This document shows, one piece after another, positions 35,033 through 44,043 of a stretch of 64,000 nt of DNA. The position numbers and the translations under genes are program-made. Position 1 is the stretch's first letter. The number at the start of each line of letters is the position of its first letter. The notes below the pieces were generated by a model that saw nothing but the letters and a program-made list of their open reading frames with translations, was not told the DNA's origin and made no database searches. The stretch comes from Candidatus Eremiobacteraceae bacterium. Lineage in GTDB: Bacteria > Vulcanimicrobiota > Vulcanimicrobiia > Eremiobacterales > Eremiobacteraceae. The stretch is taken from contig DATGJI010000031.1 in NCBI GenBank assembly GCA_035295225.1, positions 19,017 to 83,016 on the forward strand, written 5' to 3'.

Positions 35033-35476
35033 GTGACCGAAGCCTCTGCGTTGATCTACCTATCCGTTGCGAGCGCCTGGCTCGTCTGGGTGCTCATCGC
35101 AGCGGCGATCGTGACCCCGTACCTCTTCCGGCCGACGCGATTCGCGCATGCGCTAGGGCTGCTCGGTGAACGCGGCGGCGCGATGCTCGCGCGCATGCGC
35201 CCGCACATGTGGTTGGGGTACGGTATCGCCTGCGTGATCGTGATGCACGCGCTCGACGCGATGCGCGCCGGCGGGTTCTCGCAACTCGATCGAACCGGTA
35301 TCTGGCTCGCAGCGGCCGCTCTTGTCCTCTCACTTTGTCAGCTCGTCATAGGTGCTGCTCTTGCCCAAAAGAGGTGCGCTCGCCGGCCGCTGCTTCGTCG
35401 CGCGCATTTCTGGACGATGATCGGGCTTGTGTTGACGGCGCTGGGTCATACCGTTCTGAACGCGCCGGGATTGTAG
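35033..35476 (+). CDS. Four-helix membrane protein, cytochrome b561-like
   Basis: 147 aa, GTG start 2 nt after the preceding stop. Four TM helices with histidines in helix 2 (MRPHMWLGYGIACVIVMHAL) and helix 4 (AHFWTMIGLVLTALGHTVL), a distribution resembling b561-type haem-binding proteins. Family assignment inferred from topology and His placement only. Part of the PadR-facing operon with the prenyltransferase gene. Confidence 0.6.
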   Translation: MTEASALIYLSVASAWLVWVLIAAAIVTPYLFRPTRFAHALGLLGERGGAMLARMRPHMWLGYGIACVIVMHALDAMRAGGFSQLDRTGIWLAAAALVLSLCQLVIGAALAQKRCARRPLLRRAHFWTMIGLVLTALGHTVLNAPGL

Positions 35477-35488
35477 GTGTCGCCTTCT

Positions 35489-35851
35489 ATGAAAATACTG
35501 CCGAAGTGGCTCGTCACGGTCGCACAGGTCGGGCTAGCGGGAGCCTGGCTGATGTCGGGCATCATCTATATCGCAACCCCAAAGGCCATGGAGCGCGTGC
35601 TCGGGATGCCCGACGATGTACGGCTTGCGCTCGGTGTCGCGATGCTCGTGCTCGCGATCGTTCTTCTGGCCGGAGCTGCGACTCGGCGGTCCGCCGCGTT
35701 TGCGATCGGCGGACTCACGGCTGCGACCTTCGCCGGCTTGCTCTGGGTCGTATACGACATCGTGCGAGCGTGGGATGCGTTCGCGCTCTTTCACGGCGCG
35801 CTTAGCGCGCTCGCCGCTGCACTCTTATTGAAACGCATACGGGCGAGCTGA
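35489..35851 (+). CDS. DoxX-like small membrane protein
   Basis: 120 aa, four TM helices; WLMSGIIYIATPKAME and GVAMLVLAIVLLAGAATRR fit DoxX-like or DUF4267-type proteins. ATG 35489 is favoured by an upstream AGGTG; GTG 35477, immediately after the previous stop, is an alternative. It ends 5 bp before the prenyltransferase gene. Confidence 0.65.
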   Translation: MKILPKWLVTVAQVGLAGAWLMSGIIYIATPKAMERVLGMPDDVRLALGVAMLVLAIVLLAGAATRRSAAFAIGGLTAATFAGLLWVVYDIVRAWDAFALFHGALSALAAALLLKRIRAS

Positions 35852-35856
35852 CGACG

Positions 35857-36681
35857 ATGGCACTACTGGCGCTCGCAAAGCCCGCCAAGCTATACCGCTT
35901 ACTCGCAAGCGCCGGGCTTGGAGTGTTGGTCGTGTTGCCGCTCACGGCATTGCAGTGGCCGCGCGTCGTCTTGGCGCTCGTCGGCGGCATCGCCGCGGCC
36001 GCTGCAGGCAACGCTTTGAACATGTATTTCGAACGCGATCTGGACGCGTCGTGCGCATCGACACGTTCGCGACCGCTTGTGACTGGTGCGGTGACGCCTG
36101 CTTCGGCGCTTGTCTTTTCGGCCGCGTTGCTCACCTGCGCATCCGTATTGCTGCTCCTCGCCGGCATTGCGGTCACAATCGTCACCCTTCTCGCCGTTAT
36201 CGTCTATGCAATCGTGTACACGCGGCTGATCAAGCCGGTCACGCCGTACCACACGATTCTCGGCGGCGCCGTGTGGGGAGCACCGGTTCTGGCGATCTGG
36301 GCCGCATCCGGGAAGCCGTTCTCACCCGTGCCGATCCTCATCTTTCTCCTCGTCGCTTGCTGGACGACGCTCCACACGTGGTCGATCGCCCTCACCGAAT
36401 CGTCACTGCGCTATCCCGCGGCAGTGCCCGTTTTGATCCGCGCGCGCGGTCCGGCATACGTGCGAGCGATGTTGTTCGTTGTCGTGCTAGCCTTGGCGAC
36501 GATCACCGCGCTCCTACGGCAATGGCCTGCGCTCTGCGCTTCAGTCGCGCTCGTCGCCGTCGCAGCGATCGCCTACGGCGCTCGAGCGGCGTGGTCGGAC
36601 AGGCTGCTGTCGCGAGCTTCACTGGTCTACATCGGCGCATTCGTCATCTTCACCGCGGCGCGGTTGATGCACAAGCTTTAA
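35857..36681 (+). CDS. UbiA-family prenyltransferase, CtaB (haem O synthase)-like
   Basis: 274 aa, about eight TM helices. NALNMYFERDLDASCASTR followed by SRPLVTG matches the first Asp-rich, Mg/prenyl-diphosphate site of haem O synthase (NxxxDxxxDxxxxRTxxRP), and YTRLIKPVTPYHTILGGAVWGAPVL is the conserved loop before the second site. It would farnesylate haem B. No cytochrome oxidase subunits occur in the window, so the acceptor is inferred. Last gene of the PadR-facing operon. Confidence 0.85.
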   Translation: MALLALAKPAKLYRLLASAGLGVLVVLPLTALQWPRVVLALVGGIAAAAAGNALNMYFERDLDASCASTRSRPLVTGAVTPASALVFSAALLTCASVLLLLAGIAVTIVTLLAVIVYAIVYTRLIKPVTPYHTILGGAVWGAPVLAIWAASGKPFSPVPILIFLLVACWTTLHTWSIALTESSLRYPAAVPVLIRARGPAYVRAMLFVVVLALATITALLRQWPALCASVALVAVAAIAYGARAAWSDRLLSRASLVYIGAFVIFTAARLMHKL

Positions 36682-36792
36682 TCCGGCGCTTCCTAGATTC
36701 TTACCGCCCTCTCATCTGGCGTACAGTGCTGTCGTCGATAGAAACGGTATACATGATCAGGGGCGATAGGCCTCAAAAGGAGCCTAGATACC

Positions 36793-37233
36793 ATGACGAA
36801 GATCTTGACGAAATATGGCGGTGCGATAGCGGGCCTCGCGTGCGCCGCGGTTCTTGCGATGGCCGTGACCCCAGCGCTGGCGGCGTCGCCGACGACGTAC
36901 TCGACGACGATCACGCAGGTCCAGCCGGGTCCGACGGCTGGTGAATACGACGGCAAACTGCAGCTCAGCATCTCGCCGGATGGGATCATCAGCGGATACT
37001 ATATCCCGGAATACGACGGCAGTTTCGTGCCGGTCACGGGCGGAGAGCAGAATGGTTCGTACTGGCTCGACATCGCCGGTTCGACCGATCTGCACATCTA
37101 CGGCCGCGTCGATACCGACGGATCGCTCGTCGGCACCGCCACGACGATGCCGGACACGAACTTGGATGGCACTGCGCCTTTCACCAGTACGTTTTCGTTC
37201 GTCGCAAAGCCGCAAGCCGCGTCCTCGTATTGA
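36793..37233 (+). CDS. Small exported protein
   Basis: 146 aa. AAGGAG lies upstream of ATG 36793; signal peptide to about residue 31 (ALAAS). The mature domain is beta-rich with repeated G-x-x-G turns (GIISGYYIPEYDGSFVPVTGG). Family not recognised. Followed within 50 bp by a strong intrinsic terminator, so this is a stand-alone transcript end. Confidence 0.68.
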   Translation: MTKILTKYGGAIAGLACAAVLAMAVTPALAASPTTYSTTITQVQPGPTAGEYDGKLQLSISPDGIISGYYIPEYDGSFVPVTGGEQNGSYWLDIAGSTDLHIYGRVDTDGSLVGTATTMPDTNLDGTAPFTSTFSFVAKPQAASSY

Positions 37234-37256
37234 TTGATCGATGGGCCGACTGATCT

Positions 37257-37288
37257 GAAGGGGCCGACGCCAGTCGGCCCTTTTTTTT
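37257..37288 (+). terminator. Intrinsic terminator built from a family A repeat
   Basis: GGGCCGAC / GTCGGCCC (37261-37268, 37273-37280) with a 4-nt loop followed by eight Ts (37281-37288). The GAAG-plus-stem unit is one of the family A repeats also seen at 53689-53712 and in the array at 63811-63937. Confidence 0.9.
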
Positions 37289-37390
37289 AAAGTCGGGACC
37301 TATCTGCGATGTGGAGTAACACACGCTAGGCCGCTCGAACAGTGGCTGCGTATGCCAGAGCGCGCGAGCCGAAAACGACGAACCGAAGCA

Positions 37391-40102
37391 ATGCCGCGCC
37401 CATCAGGCACGATCGCGTTTCTGTTCTCCGACATCGAGGGCAGCACGAAGCGCTGGGAGTCGCATCCGGAAGCGATGCAGACCGCGCTTCGCCGCCATGA
37501 CGAACTCATGAAGGCGGCGATCGCTGCGCATGACGGACACATATTCAAGACGATCGGCGATGCATATTGTGCGGCGTTCCACCGCGTACCGGAAGCGGTT
37601 GCAGCGGCGATGGCCGCACAGCGCGCGGTGAGTTCCGAGGACTGGCAGACTATCGGGGGATTGACCGTGCGGATGGCGGTTCACGCCGGACTTGCAGACG
37701 AGCGCGACGGTGACTATTTCGGCCCCACGGTCAACCGCGTCGCGCGTTTGCTTTCAATCGCGCACGGCGGCCAGATCATCCTCTCGAGCGCGGCGGCCGG
37801 TCTGATCAAGAGTGCACCGTCTGCGCGTGTGCAGCTTCGCGATCTCGGCCCGCATCGGCTGCGCGATCTCGCAAATGCCGAGCAGGTCTATCAGGTGGTC
37901 GCCGATGATCTGCGCGGACAATTCCCCGCGCTGCGTTCGGTCGATTCGCTGCCGAACAATCTCCCGCTCCAACTCTCGAGTTTTGTCGGCCGAGAAGCCG
38001 AGGTCGCTGCGCTGCGGAAGTTGATGGAAGAAACGCGGATCGCGACGGTTGTCGGCACGGGCGGTATCGGCAAGACGAGGGCGGCGCTCGAGGTCGCGGC
38101 AGACATGCTTGAATCCGCGCCGGACGGCGTATGGTTTGCCGACCTGGCGCCCATCGCCGATCCGATTCTCGTTGCGAGCGTGTTGGCCAATGCGCTCGGC
38201 GTCCGCGAGAGCGAGAGTCGAAGCACGCTTGAGGAGGTAGTGGACCACCTCCGTCTGCGCAAAACGCTTCTCATCTTGGACAACTGCGAGCACGTCGTAG
38301 CCGAGGCCGCACGAGTGGCGGACGCGATTTTACGTCACTGTCCGAACGTGAAGATCCTTGCGACAAGCCGTGAGGCTCTTGCGATAAACGGCGAGCACAT
38401 TTTTCGTATGCCGGCTCTCTCGATGCCGAGCGCAGACGTGAAGCTCACGCTGGAAGATGCGCTGACGTTCAGCGCCATCGCGCTCTTCGCGGAGCGGGCG
38501 CGAGCATCTGATCCCCGCTTTCAACTCACGAGTGAGAACGCGCCGACCGTCGCGGAGATCTGCCGCAGCCTTGACGGCATCGCGCTCGCGATCGAGCTCG
38601 CTGCTCCCCGTGTGAAGATCTTCAGCCCGCGCCAGCTCGCGGATCGCCTTGACGAGCGCTTCCGCGTTCTGACCGGCGGCAACCGAGCTGCGTTGCCGAG
38701 GCAACAGACGATGCGCGCGCTGATCGGCTGGAGTTACGATCTGCTTGCCGACCGCGAGCGAGCCTTCTTCCGCAAACTCGGCATCTTCTGCGGCGGTTGG
38801 GATCTCGACGCAGCGACGGCGATCTGCGGCGAAGATGAGTCGGCCGATTGGGAAGTGCTCGACCTGATGTCGGCGCTGGTCGACAAATCGCTGGTCCACG
38901 CCGAGATCAAAGGCGACGTGCAGCGTTTCAGACTCTTGGAATCGACCAAAGCCTACGCTGTTGAAGAATTGCGCCGGACCGGGGAATTCGACGCTACCTC
39001 GGCTGCGCACGCTCGGATCTATCTCGACGTCGCGCGACGCGTCGACCATCTTTTCATCCGAGAAGGCAAGACCGACGACGCGTCCGAGCTTGCCATGGCC
39101 GAAATCGGGAACCTCCGCGCTGCGATGCAATGGTCCCTGATCGATGGGCACGACGAGGCTCTCGGTTGCGAAATCGCCGCACGGCTTTCGATCCTCTGGT
39201 GGCGTGCGCTTCGAGTCGAAGGCACGCGCTGGCTTAAGGCAGCGAAGCTCTGCCGGCTGGACTCCCCCGAGATCGAAGCACGCATCTTACTCGCGCTTTC
39301 GCACGTGCTGCCTGACAGCCCCGATCGGACCGCGACTGCCGCCGCTTCCGCGGCGGCGTTTCGTGCGCTCGACGACCCGCTCGCGACGGCGAGCGCGCTC
39401 CATAGCGAGGCGGAAGCGCGTCGGGCCCTCGGCGAGTATCAAGCGGCGAACGGTGTGCAGACTGAAGCCGTGGCGCTCTACCGCGCGCACGGCACCGACT
39501 TCCAGGTTGCGACGGCTCTTCTCACGCTCGGCAGCATCGAGACGATTGTCGGCAATCGGCAGGCGGCGCGGATGCTTCTCGAAGAGAGCCGCGCGTTGGA
39601 TCCTCGCATCGGGAGTGCTGCGACAAACCTCGGGGAGCTGGAATTCGCTGATGGAAATTTCGAACTGGCCGTCACGTACGGTCAGGAGGCGCTCAACTAC
39701 TTCAGAAACAGGAACCGGCTGAACGAATGCGTCGCGCACTGCAACCTCGCGGCGTATTTCCTCATGCTCGAGCGGATTTCCGAAGCGCGCGATTCTGCGA
39801 GACAAGGTTTTGAGATCGCGCTCGCTATGAGAATCCCCGATCTCGTCGCGCTCGCGATCCAGCATTTGGCATCCATCGCCGTTGCGTCCGGCGCTGCGGA
39901 GCAGGCCGCGCAGTTGCTGGGCTTCGTAGAAGCGCGCTATGCAGCGCTCGGTTTGCACCGCGACACGAGCGAACAGATGACGTATGAGCGCCTCCGGGCC
40001 AAGCTCGCCGACATATTCTCAGATGACGACTTGCAGGCCCGGCTTGCGAGCGGCGCGGCGCTGACCGAAGAGCGGGCCGTGTCCGAAGCCCGCCTGATCT
40101 GA
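37391..40102 (+). CDS. Class III nucleotidyl cyclase fused to NB-ARC-like ATPase and TPR region
   Basis: 903 aa. Residues 1-175 are a class III adenylate/guanylate cyclase: metal Asp14 (FSDIEGST), Lys53 with Asp57 (FKTIGDAYCAAF), and Asn115/Arg119 (GPTVNRVARL) are all present, so cNMP synthesis is plausible. Residues about 195-560 form a STAND-type ATPase (Walker A GTGGIGKT 222-229, LLILDNCEH Walker B, LATSRE sensor). From ~600 on are TPR-like helical repeats. This architecture is common in soil actinobacteria and Chloroflexi as a sensor kinase substitute; the ligand is unknown. ATG 37352 is an in-frame alternative. Confidence 0.93.
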   Translation: MPRPSGTIAFLFSDIEGSTKRWESHPEAMQTALRRHDELMKAAIAAHDGHIFKTIGDAYCAAFHRVPEAVAAAMAAQRAVSSEDWQTIGGLTVRMAVHAGLADERDGDYFGPTVNRVARLLSIAHGGQIILSSAAAGLIKSAPSARVQLRDLGPHRLRDLANAEQVYQVVADDLRGQFPALRSVDSLPNNLPLQLSSFVGREAEVAALRKLMEETRIATVVGTGGIGKTRAALEVAADMLESAPDGVWFADLAPIADPILVASVLANALGVRESESRSTLEEVVDHLRLRKTLLILDNCEHVVAEAARVADAILRHCPNVKILATSREALAINGEHIFRMPALSMPSADVKLTLEDALTFSAIALFAERARASDPRFQLTSENAPTVAEICRSLDGIALAIELAAPRVKIFSPRQLADRLDERFRVLTGGNRAALPRQQTMRALIGWSYDLLADRERAFFRKLGIFCGGWDLDAATAICGEDESADWEVLDLMSALVDKSLVHAEIKGDVQRFRLLESTKAYAVEELRRTGEFDATSAAHARIYLDVARRVDHLFIREGKTDDASELAMAEIGNLRAAMQWSLIDGHDEALGCEIAARLSILWWRALRVEGTRWLKAAKLCRLDSPEIEARILLALSHVLPDSPDRTATAAASAAAFRALDDPLATASALHSEAEARRALGEYQAANGVQTEAVALYRAHGTDFQVATALLTLGSIETIVGNRQAARMLLEESRALDPRIGSAATNLGELEFADGNFELAVTYGQEALNYFRNRNRLNECVAHCNLAAYFLMLERISEARDSARQGFEIALAMRIPDLVALAIQHLASIAVASGAAEQAAQLLGFVEARYAALGLHRDTSEQMTYERLRAKLADIFSDDDLQARLASGAALTEERAVSEARLI

Positions 40103-40105
40103 ACC

Positions 40106-41059
40106 CTAGTCTTGGACGATCGGCAAGCGCGGTTCGTCTTTCCCGAACGGCTTAGCCACGATGCGGTAGCTGAACTGCACGTTTGAGCGGCCGCCCTGGC
40201 TTTCGCGGACGACAAAACCTCGAATCGAACGCTCGGCGACGTACAGTCCTTTTGTGTCGCCGTCCGGCGTCAAGAACACGAGGTAGTCCCTGCTCTGGTC
40301 GATCGCGTTCGCGAACGCGGGATCGATCCGTACCGCGGCGATGCCGTTGACCAACTGCCCTTCGCCGAAATCTTCCATCGTCGGCGAACTCTCGCGCGGC
40401 ATGTACGAGACAAGACGTGCGCCGTGGCCGTTGCGCGATTGCGAGCAGCCCTCGTTGCACGAGCCGCCCGTCTTGATGACTCCCGAAATCGTGAGGTTGC
40501 CGCCTTGATCGAGTGAGAGCGCTTGGCCGCCGCCTGCATTTGTGGCGATCATCAGCGGACCGGAGCCAGTCGCCTGGAGACCGAGCGCCGGCATCGTCGC
40601 ACTTGCGCTGCGCCCAAATATGCCGGTGCCGCTTTTCGATTCTCCGAAGAGACCAGCCGCGCTTCCCGATGAGCCGAACACGCCGGTGCCGTGATATGAG
40701 CGGCCGGACACGCCGAAGTTCAGGATCCCACCGTCGCTTGAGAGATCCAACCCGATGACACCCGACGCGCAGTGCTTCGTGGTACCGCTCAGATTGTGGG
40801 TCTCACCGAACAGAGCATTTCCACTCTTGGAATGTCCTTCAAAGGAGTTTCCGAGCTGCGACGCCGCAACGATACCTTCGCCGGGACCGTTTTGCACGAT
40901 GCTGAAGCAGGACGAACCGTTAGAGCACGCTTTGTCCGGCGAGACGTCCCAACGTGCGGCGTGCGCGCGGCTGATGCCGGCCACCGTCAAGCCGAACGCC
41001 AAAACGCCGATCGCGCAGGCCGATAGGACGCGATCGCGTGAGTTCCCCAAATGAGACAT
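40106..41059 (-). CDS. Exported protein with short Gly-rich repeats
   Basis: 317 aa. Signal peptide (residues 1-34, ending AHAA). The middle contains a repeating beta-turn pattern (GNSFEGHSKSGNALFGETH, FGVSGRSYHGTGVFG, GIFGRS) like the collar/tail-spike repeats that form intertwined trimers. The C-terminal 100 residues form a distinct globular domain (SRDYLVFLTPDGDTKGLYVAE), as in tail-spike chaperone or C-terminal caps. Surface-exposed adhesin-like role is an inference from architecture. Convergent with the cyclase gene. Confidence 0.7.
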   Translation of the reverse strand: MSHLGNSRDRVLSACAIGVLAFGLTVAGISRAHAARWDVSPDKACSNGSSCFSIVQNGPGEGIVAASQLGNSFEGHSKSGNALFGETHNLSGTTKHCASGVIGLDLSSDGGILNFGVSGRSYHGTGVFGSSGSAAGLFGESKSGTGIFGRSASATMPALGLQATGSGPLMIATNAGGGQALSLDQGGNLTISGVIKTGGSCNEGCSQSRNGHGARLVSYMPRESSPTMEDFGEGQLVNGIAAVRIDPAFANAIDQSRDYLVFLTPDGDTKGLYVAERSIRGFVVRESQGGRSNVQFSYRIVAKPFGKDEPRLPIVQD

Positions 41060-41078
41060 TTCGTATCCCTTCTCGAGC

Positions 41079-41096
41079 GGGCAAGCGATGCTTGCC
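41079..41096 (-). repeat. Short palindromic repeat, family C copy
   Basis: On the minus strand GGCAAGCATCGCTTGCCC, nearly identical to the copy at 28151-28169. It lies between the Amt stop and the start of the exported repeat protein gene. Confidence 0.65.
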
Positions 41097-41099
41097 TTG

Positions 41100-42344
41100 C
41101 TACAGACCGATCGGATAAGCTTCCTCGCCGTGGAGCTCGATGTCGAGTCCGCGCTCCTCGGCTGCCGGATTGACTTTTGTCTGCGTGATGCGGCTGATCA
41201 GGGCCAGCATACCGTAGGTGAAGAGGAACGCCCACAGGCTGCACACTGTCGCTGCGACCAGCTGTTTGCCGAAGAACGCCACGCCGCCGAGCAGCAGACC
41301 GTCGGCGCCGTTTGGATTCCACGCGCGCGATGCGAAAACGCCCAACAGCACGATGCCGAGGAATCCACCGACGCCGTGCACGCCCCACACGTCAAGCGCG
41401 TCATCCCATCCGGCCTTGTTCTTCAGAGCCACCGCGAAGTAGCAGATGAGACCCGATAGCAAGCCGTAAACCACGGCCGTCGTCGGGGAGACATAACCGG
41501 CTGCCGGTGTGACCGTGGCAAGGCCCGCGACCGCTCCGGTCAACAGGCCGACGAACTTCGGTTGCCGACCGTACGCCCATTCCACGAACAGCCACGTGAT
41601 GGCCGCGAAGGACGCGGCGATGTCCGTATTGAGAAACGCTGCCGCGGTGACGGAGTCGACTTGCAGCTCCGAACCGGCGTTGAAGCCGTACCATCCGAAC
41701 CAGAGCAAGCCAGTGCCGAGCGCGATCAGCGGAACATTGTGCGGTTTGTTTTCGATGACATGGCGCCGGCCGATGAAGATGACCGAAGCAAGCGCCGCGA
41801 ATCCCGCGGACGCATGGACGACGATGCCGCCGGCGAAATCCAGCGCGCCCCACTTCGCGAGCAGACCGTCCGGGCTCCAGAGCATGTGCACGAACGGGAA
41901 ATATACGAAGATCAGCCAGCCGGTGAGAAAGAGGAAATATGCCTTGAAGGTGACCCGATTTGCGAAGGCACCCGTGATCAACGCCGGCGTGATGATCGCG
42001 AACATCATCTGATAGGCGATATGCACGACGAGCGGTATGCCGGCATTGTTGCCGGTGAACATCGTCTGCAGGGTCACGTTGTGAAGAAACGCGTAGTAGC
42101 GTGGATCGCCGACGATGCCATGCCAGTCCGGGCCGAAGCACAATGAATACCCGAACGCGTACCAGATCACGGTCGTCCATCCGAGCGACATGAAACTCTG
42201 GATCATGATGGTCAGAACGTTTTTCCGACCGACCAGGCCGCCGTAGAAAAACGCGAGCCCTGGGGTCATGAGCATGACCAGGCTCGCGCAAATGAGCATG
42301 AATGCCGTGTTGCCGATATTGACGGAGACGAGCGGAGTTGTCAC
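41100..42344 (-). CDS. amt: Ammonium transporter
   Basis: 414-aa Amt/MEP channel for ammonium uptake in the inner membrane. The twin-histidine pore residues are in VVHASAGFAAL and VHGVGGFLGI, and the C-terminal cytoplasmic tail GLDIELHGEEAYPIG is the PII-interaction region. GTG start at 42344 with GAGGA upstream. No glnK/glnB adjoins it. The ~130-bp upstream gap (42345-42475) contains no ORF. Confidence 0.95.
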   Translation of the reverse strand: MTTPLVSVNIGNTAFMLICASLVMLMTPGLAFFYGGLVGRKNVLTIMIQSFMSLGWTTVIWYAFGYSLCFGPDWHGIVGDPRYYAFLHNVTLQTMFTGNNAGIPLVVHIAYQMMFAIITPALITGAFANRVTFKAYFLFLTGWLIFVYFPFVHMLWSPDGLLAKWGALDFAGGIVVHASAGFAALASVIFIGRRHVIENKPHNVPLIALGTGLLWFGWYGFNAGSELQVDSVTAAAFLNTDIAASFAAITWLFVEWAYGRQPKFVGLLTGAVAGLATVTPAAGYVSPTTAVVYGLLSGLICYFAVALKNKAGWDDALDVWGVHGVGGFLGIVLLGVFASRAWNPNGADGLLLGGVAFFGKQLVAATVCSLWAFLFTYGMLALISRITQTKVNPAAEERGLDIELHGEEAYPIGL

Positions 42345-42475
42345 GATCGTTCCTCAGCCTTCGCAGCGGGCAAGAATGAGGCGCTCGAGAGACAGTCTCC
42401 CGAACGCAGAGGGTGCAGCTTCAACTGATTCCGGCGAAGCGCTTAGCGGTCGGCCGGCGAAATCCTAGGTCGAGA

Positions 42476-44014
42476 TCACGGCAACGCGAGAAACGTGTTG
42501 TACATCGTATCCGCGTTCGGTACGCCCAGGCCGGTCACGTCGTTATACGGGGAATGCACGAGATAGTATCCATTCGTGCCGGCAGTGAATCCAAGAAATA
42601 ATCCCGTCGTCTTCCGTTTGTTGTAGAGCAACTTCGCGACGTTCGTCAGTACCTTCTTTTGAGCCGCAATCCGACCGCTGTCGACAAGCGCGATCATCCC
42701 CGCCCATGTCGGGCCGGCAAAACTCGTGCCGCAGAACCAATAGTTGCCCTGCACACCGCCTTGCGGCGTCCAGACGGCAGCGTAGCCGGTGCCGCAGTCC
42801 GCATCGAGAGAGACATCCGGCGCATTGCGCATCGTGGTGCTTGCGGCGCCCGGAATTCCCTTTTGCCATTTCGGGATCGCAAATTTGCCGCTGACGCCGC
42901 CCCCGCTGATCCCCCACGCGATCTCTTTGAGACGCGTGGGATTCGTGGGAGAGACGGACGTCGCCGTCGTGCCGCCGACGGAGATCACACCGCCATCGGA
43001 CGAAGGATACCAAGGGTCGACCTCGCCGACGTTCAGCTGTTGATTGAACGGTTCGTAGGCGCCCCAGTCGCCCGATACGGCGAACACCGTGCTGCCCTGC
43101 TTGTTGAGACTCGCGATGTCGGCGCTTTCAGCCGTGAGATCGGCGTCAGCCTTGTAAAAATCATAGTCGTCTTCGGTTGCGCCGTACGAGTGGCTCACCA
43201 CCGCATAGTGCGCCGTGGCGTCGTCGGCGGCGATTTTCGCAAAGCCGTCGGCGAGATGACCGAAGCTGCAATCGTTCGGGACCACGTACAGCGTGACACT
43301 CGCCTTCGGGGCGGTGCCGATCAGACGCTCGACGTCGCCCGTCGGTTCGAGATCGGTCACGGTCGTGCCGCCGTCCACCAACACGATCGTCGGGATGTTC
43401 GTGCCCAAGTGGAAATTGCTTTCGAATTTGGTTATATCAGCCGGTGTGATCGTGGCGCACGCAAGCACCGCCGCGCTCACGCCTGCGCCGAACACGTTGC
43501 CGCTGTAGATCGGCTGGATATCGTAATACGCGGCGATCTGCGCCGGCGAATAACCGCCAGGCGGAGCCACGCCGCCGCCGCCAATCGCCATACCTGCGGA
43601 CATCGCCGCGGGACCTTCGTTCATCGTGGTGTCGAGGATAAATCCAGCGACGGCTGCGGGGTAGCGTTCCGGCGCGGCGAGGCCGACGTAGCGCTGATTC
43701 TTTGATGCGTACGCGGCGAAGGATGTGCTGCCCGCGGCGGCCGCCTGCCCGTATGTTCCGTGCACGAAGAGGATCGTGTGATCCGGTGACGATTGCACCG
43801 AAAGCCCGAAGCGCTCGAAATAGCGCGTGACCGCGCGTTCGCCTAAGATGCCGGCATTCGGCTGCAGGTTGACCGTGAAGTATTTCTCGGCTCCGGCCGC
43901 TACGCCGCCGACGCGCACGATGCTCGCGCTGACGGGGCGCGCATCTGCCGGCGCAGCGCAGCAGAACCACGCCGCGGCCAGCATAGCGGCCGCCGCAACG
44001 GTGGTGGAACGCAT
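42476..44014 (-). CDS. S53 (sedolisin/kumamolisin) serine-carboxyl peptidase, exported
   Basis: 512 aa with signal peptide, pro-domain (residues about 30-140) and catalytic domain. A gap-free alignment with kumamolisin places Glu223/Asp227 (EPTGD) on its Glu78/Asp82, oxyanion Asp316 in SGDWGA, and Ser431 in CGTSFAGP; the Ca-site region is DVTGLGVPNAD. All catalytic residues are present. Acid-active extracellular endopeptidase is expected. GAAGGGAAGAG is the ribosome site for ATG 44014; an upstream start at 44146 is unsupported. Its paralog lies 29 bp upstream. Confidence 0.93.
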   Translation of the reverse strand: MRSTTVAAAAMLAAAWFCCAAPADARPVSASIVRVGGVAAGAEKYFTVNLQPNAGILGERAVTRYFERFGLSVQSSPDHTILFVHGTYGQAAAAGSTSFAAYASKNQRYVGLAAPERYPAAVAGFILDTTMNEGPAAMSAGMAIGGGGVAPPGGYSPAQIAAYYDIQPIYSGNVFGAGVSAAVLACATITPADITKFESNFHLGTNIPTIVLVDGGTTVTDLEPTGDVERLIGTAPKASVTLYVVPNDCSFGHLADGFAKIAADDATAHYAVVSHSYGATEDDYDFYKADADLTAESADIASLNKQGSTVFAVSGDWGAYEPFNQQLNVGEVDPWYPSSDGGVISVGGTTATSVSPTNPTRLKEIAWGISGGGVSGKFAIPKWQKGIPGAASTTMRNAPDVSLDADCGTGYAAVWTPQGGVQGNYWFCGTSFAGPTWAGMIALVDSGRIAAQKKVLTNVAKLLYNKRKTTGLFLGFTAGTNGYYLVHSPYNDVTGLGVPNADTMYNTFLALP

Positions 44015-44043
44015 CGCTCTTCCCTTCTTCTCTTGCGCGCGCA

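Noticed and set aside
42345..42475. Possible nitrogen-related riboswitch or GlnA-type RNA upstream of amt
   Set aside because: Only short inverted pieces (for example CCTCA/TGAGG near the start) are visible; no consensus of the glnA or related motifs is present.
42659..43705. A 348-codon plus-strand frame opposite the S53 peptidase
   Set aside because: The peptidase on the minus strand has a signal peptide, a ribosome site and all catalytic residues; the plus frame has none.
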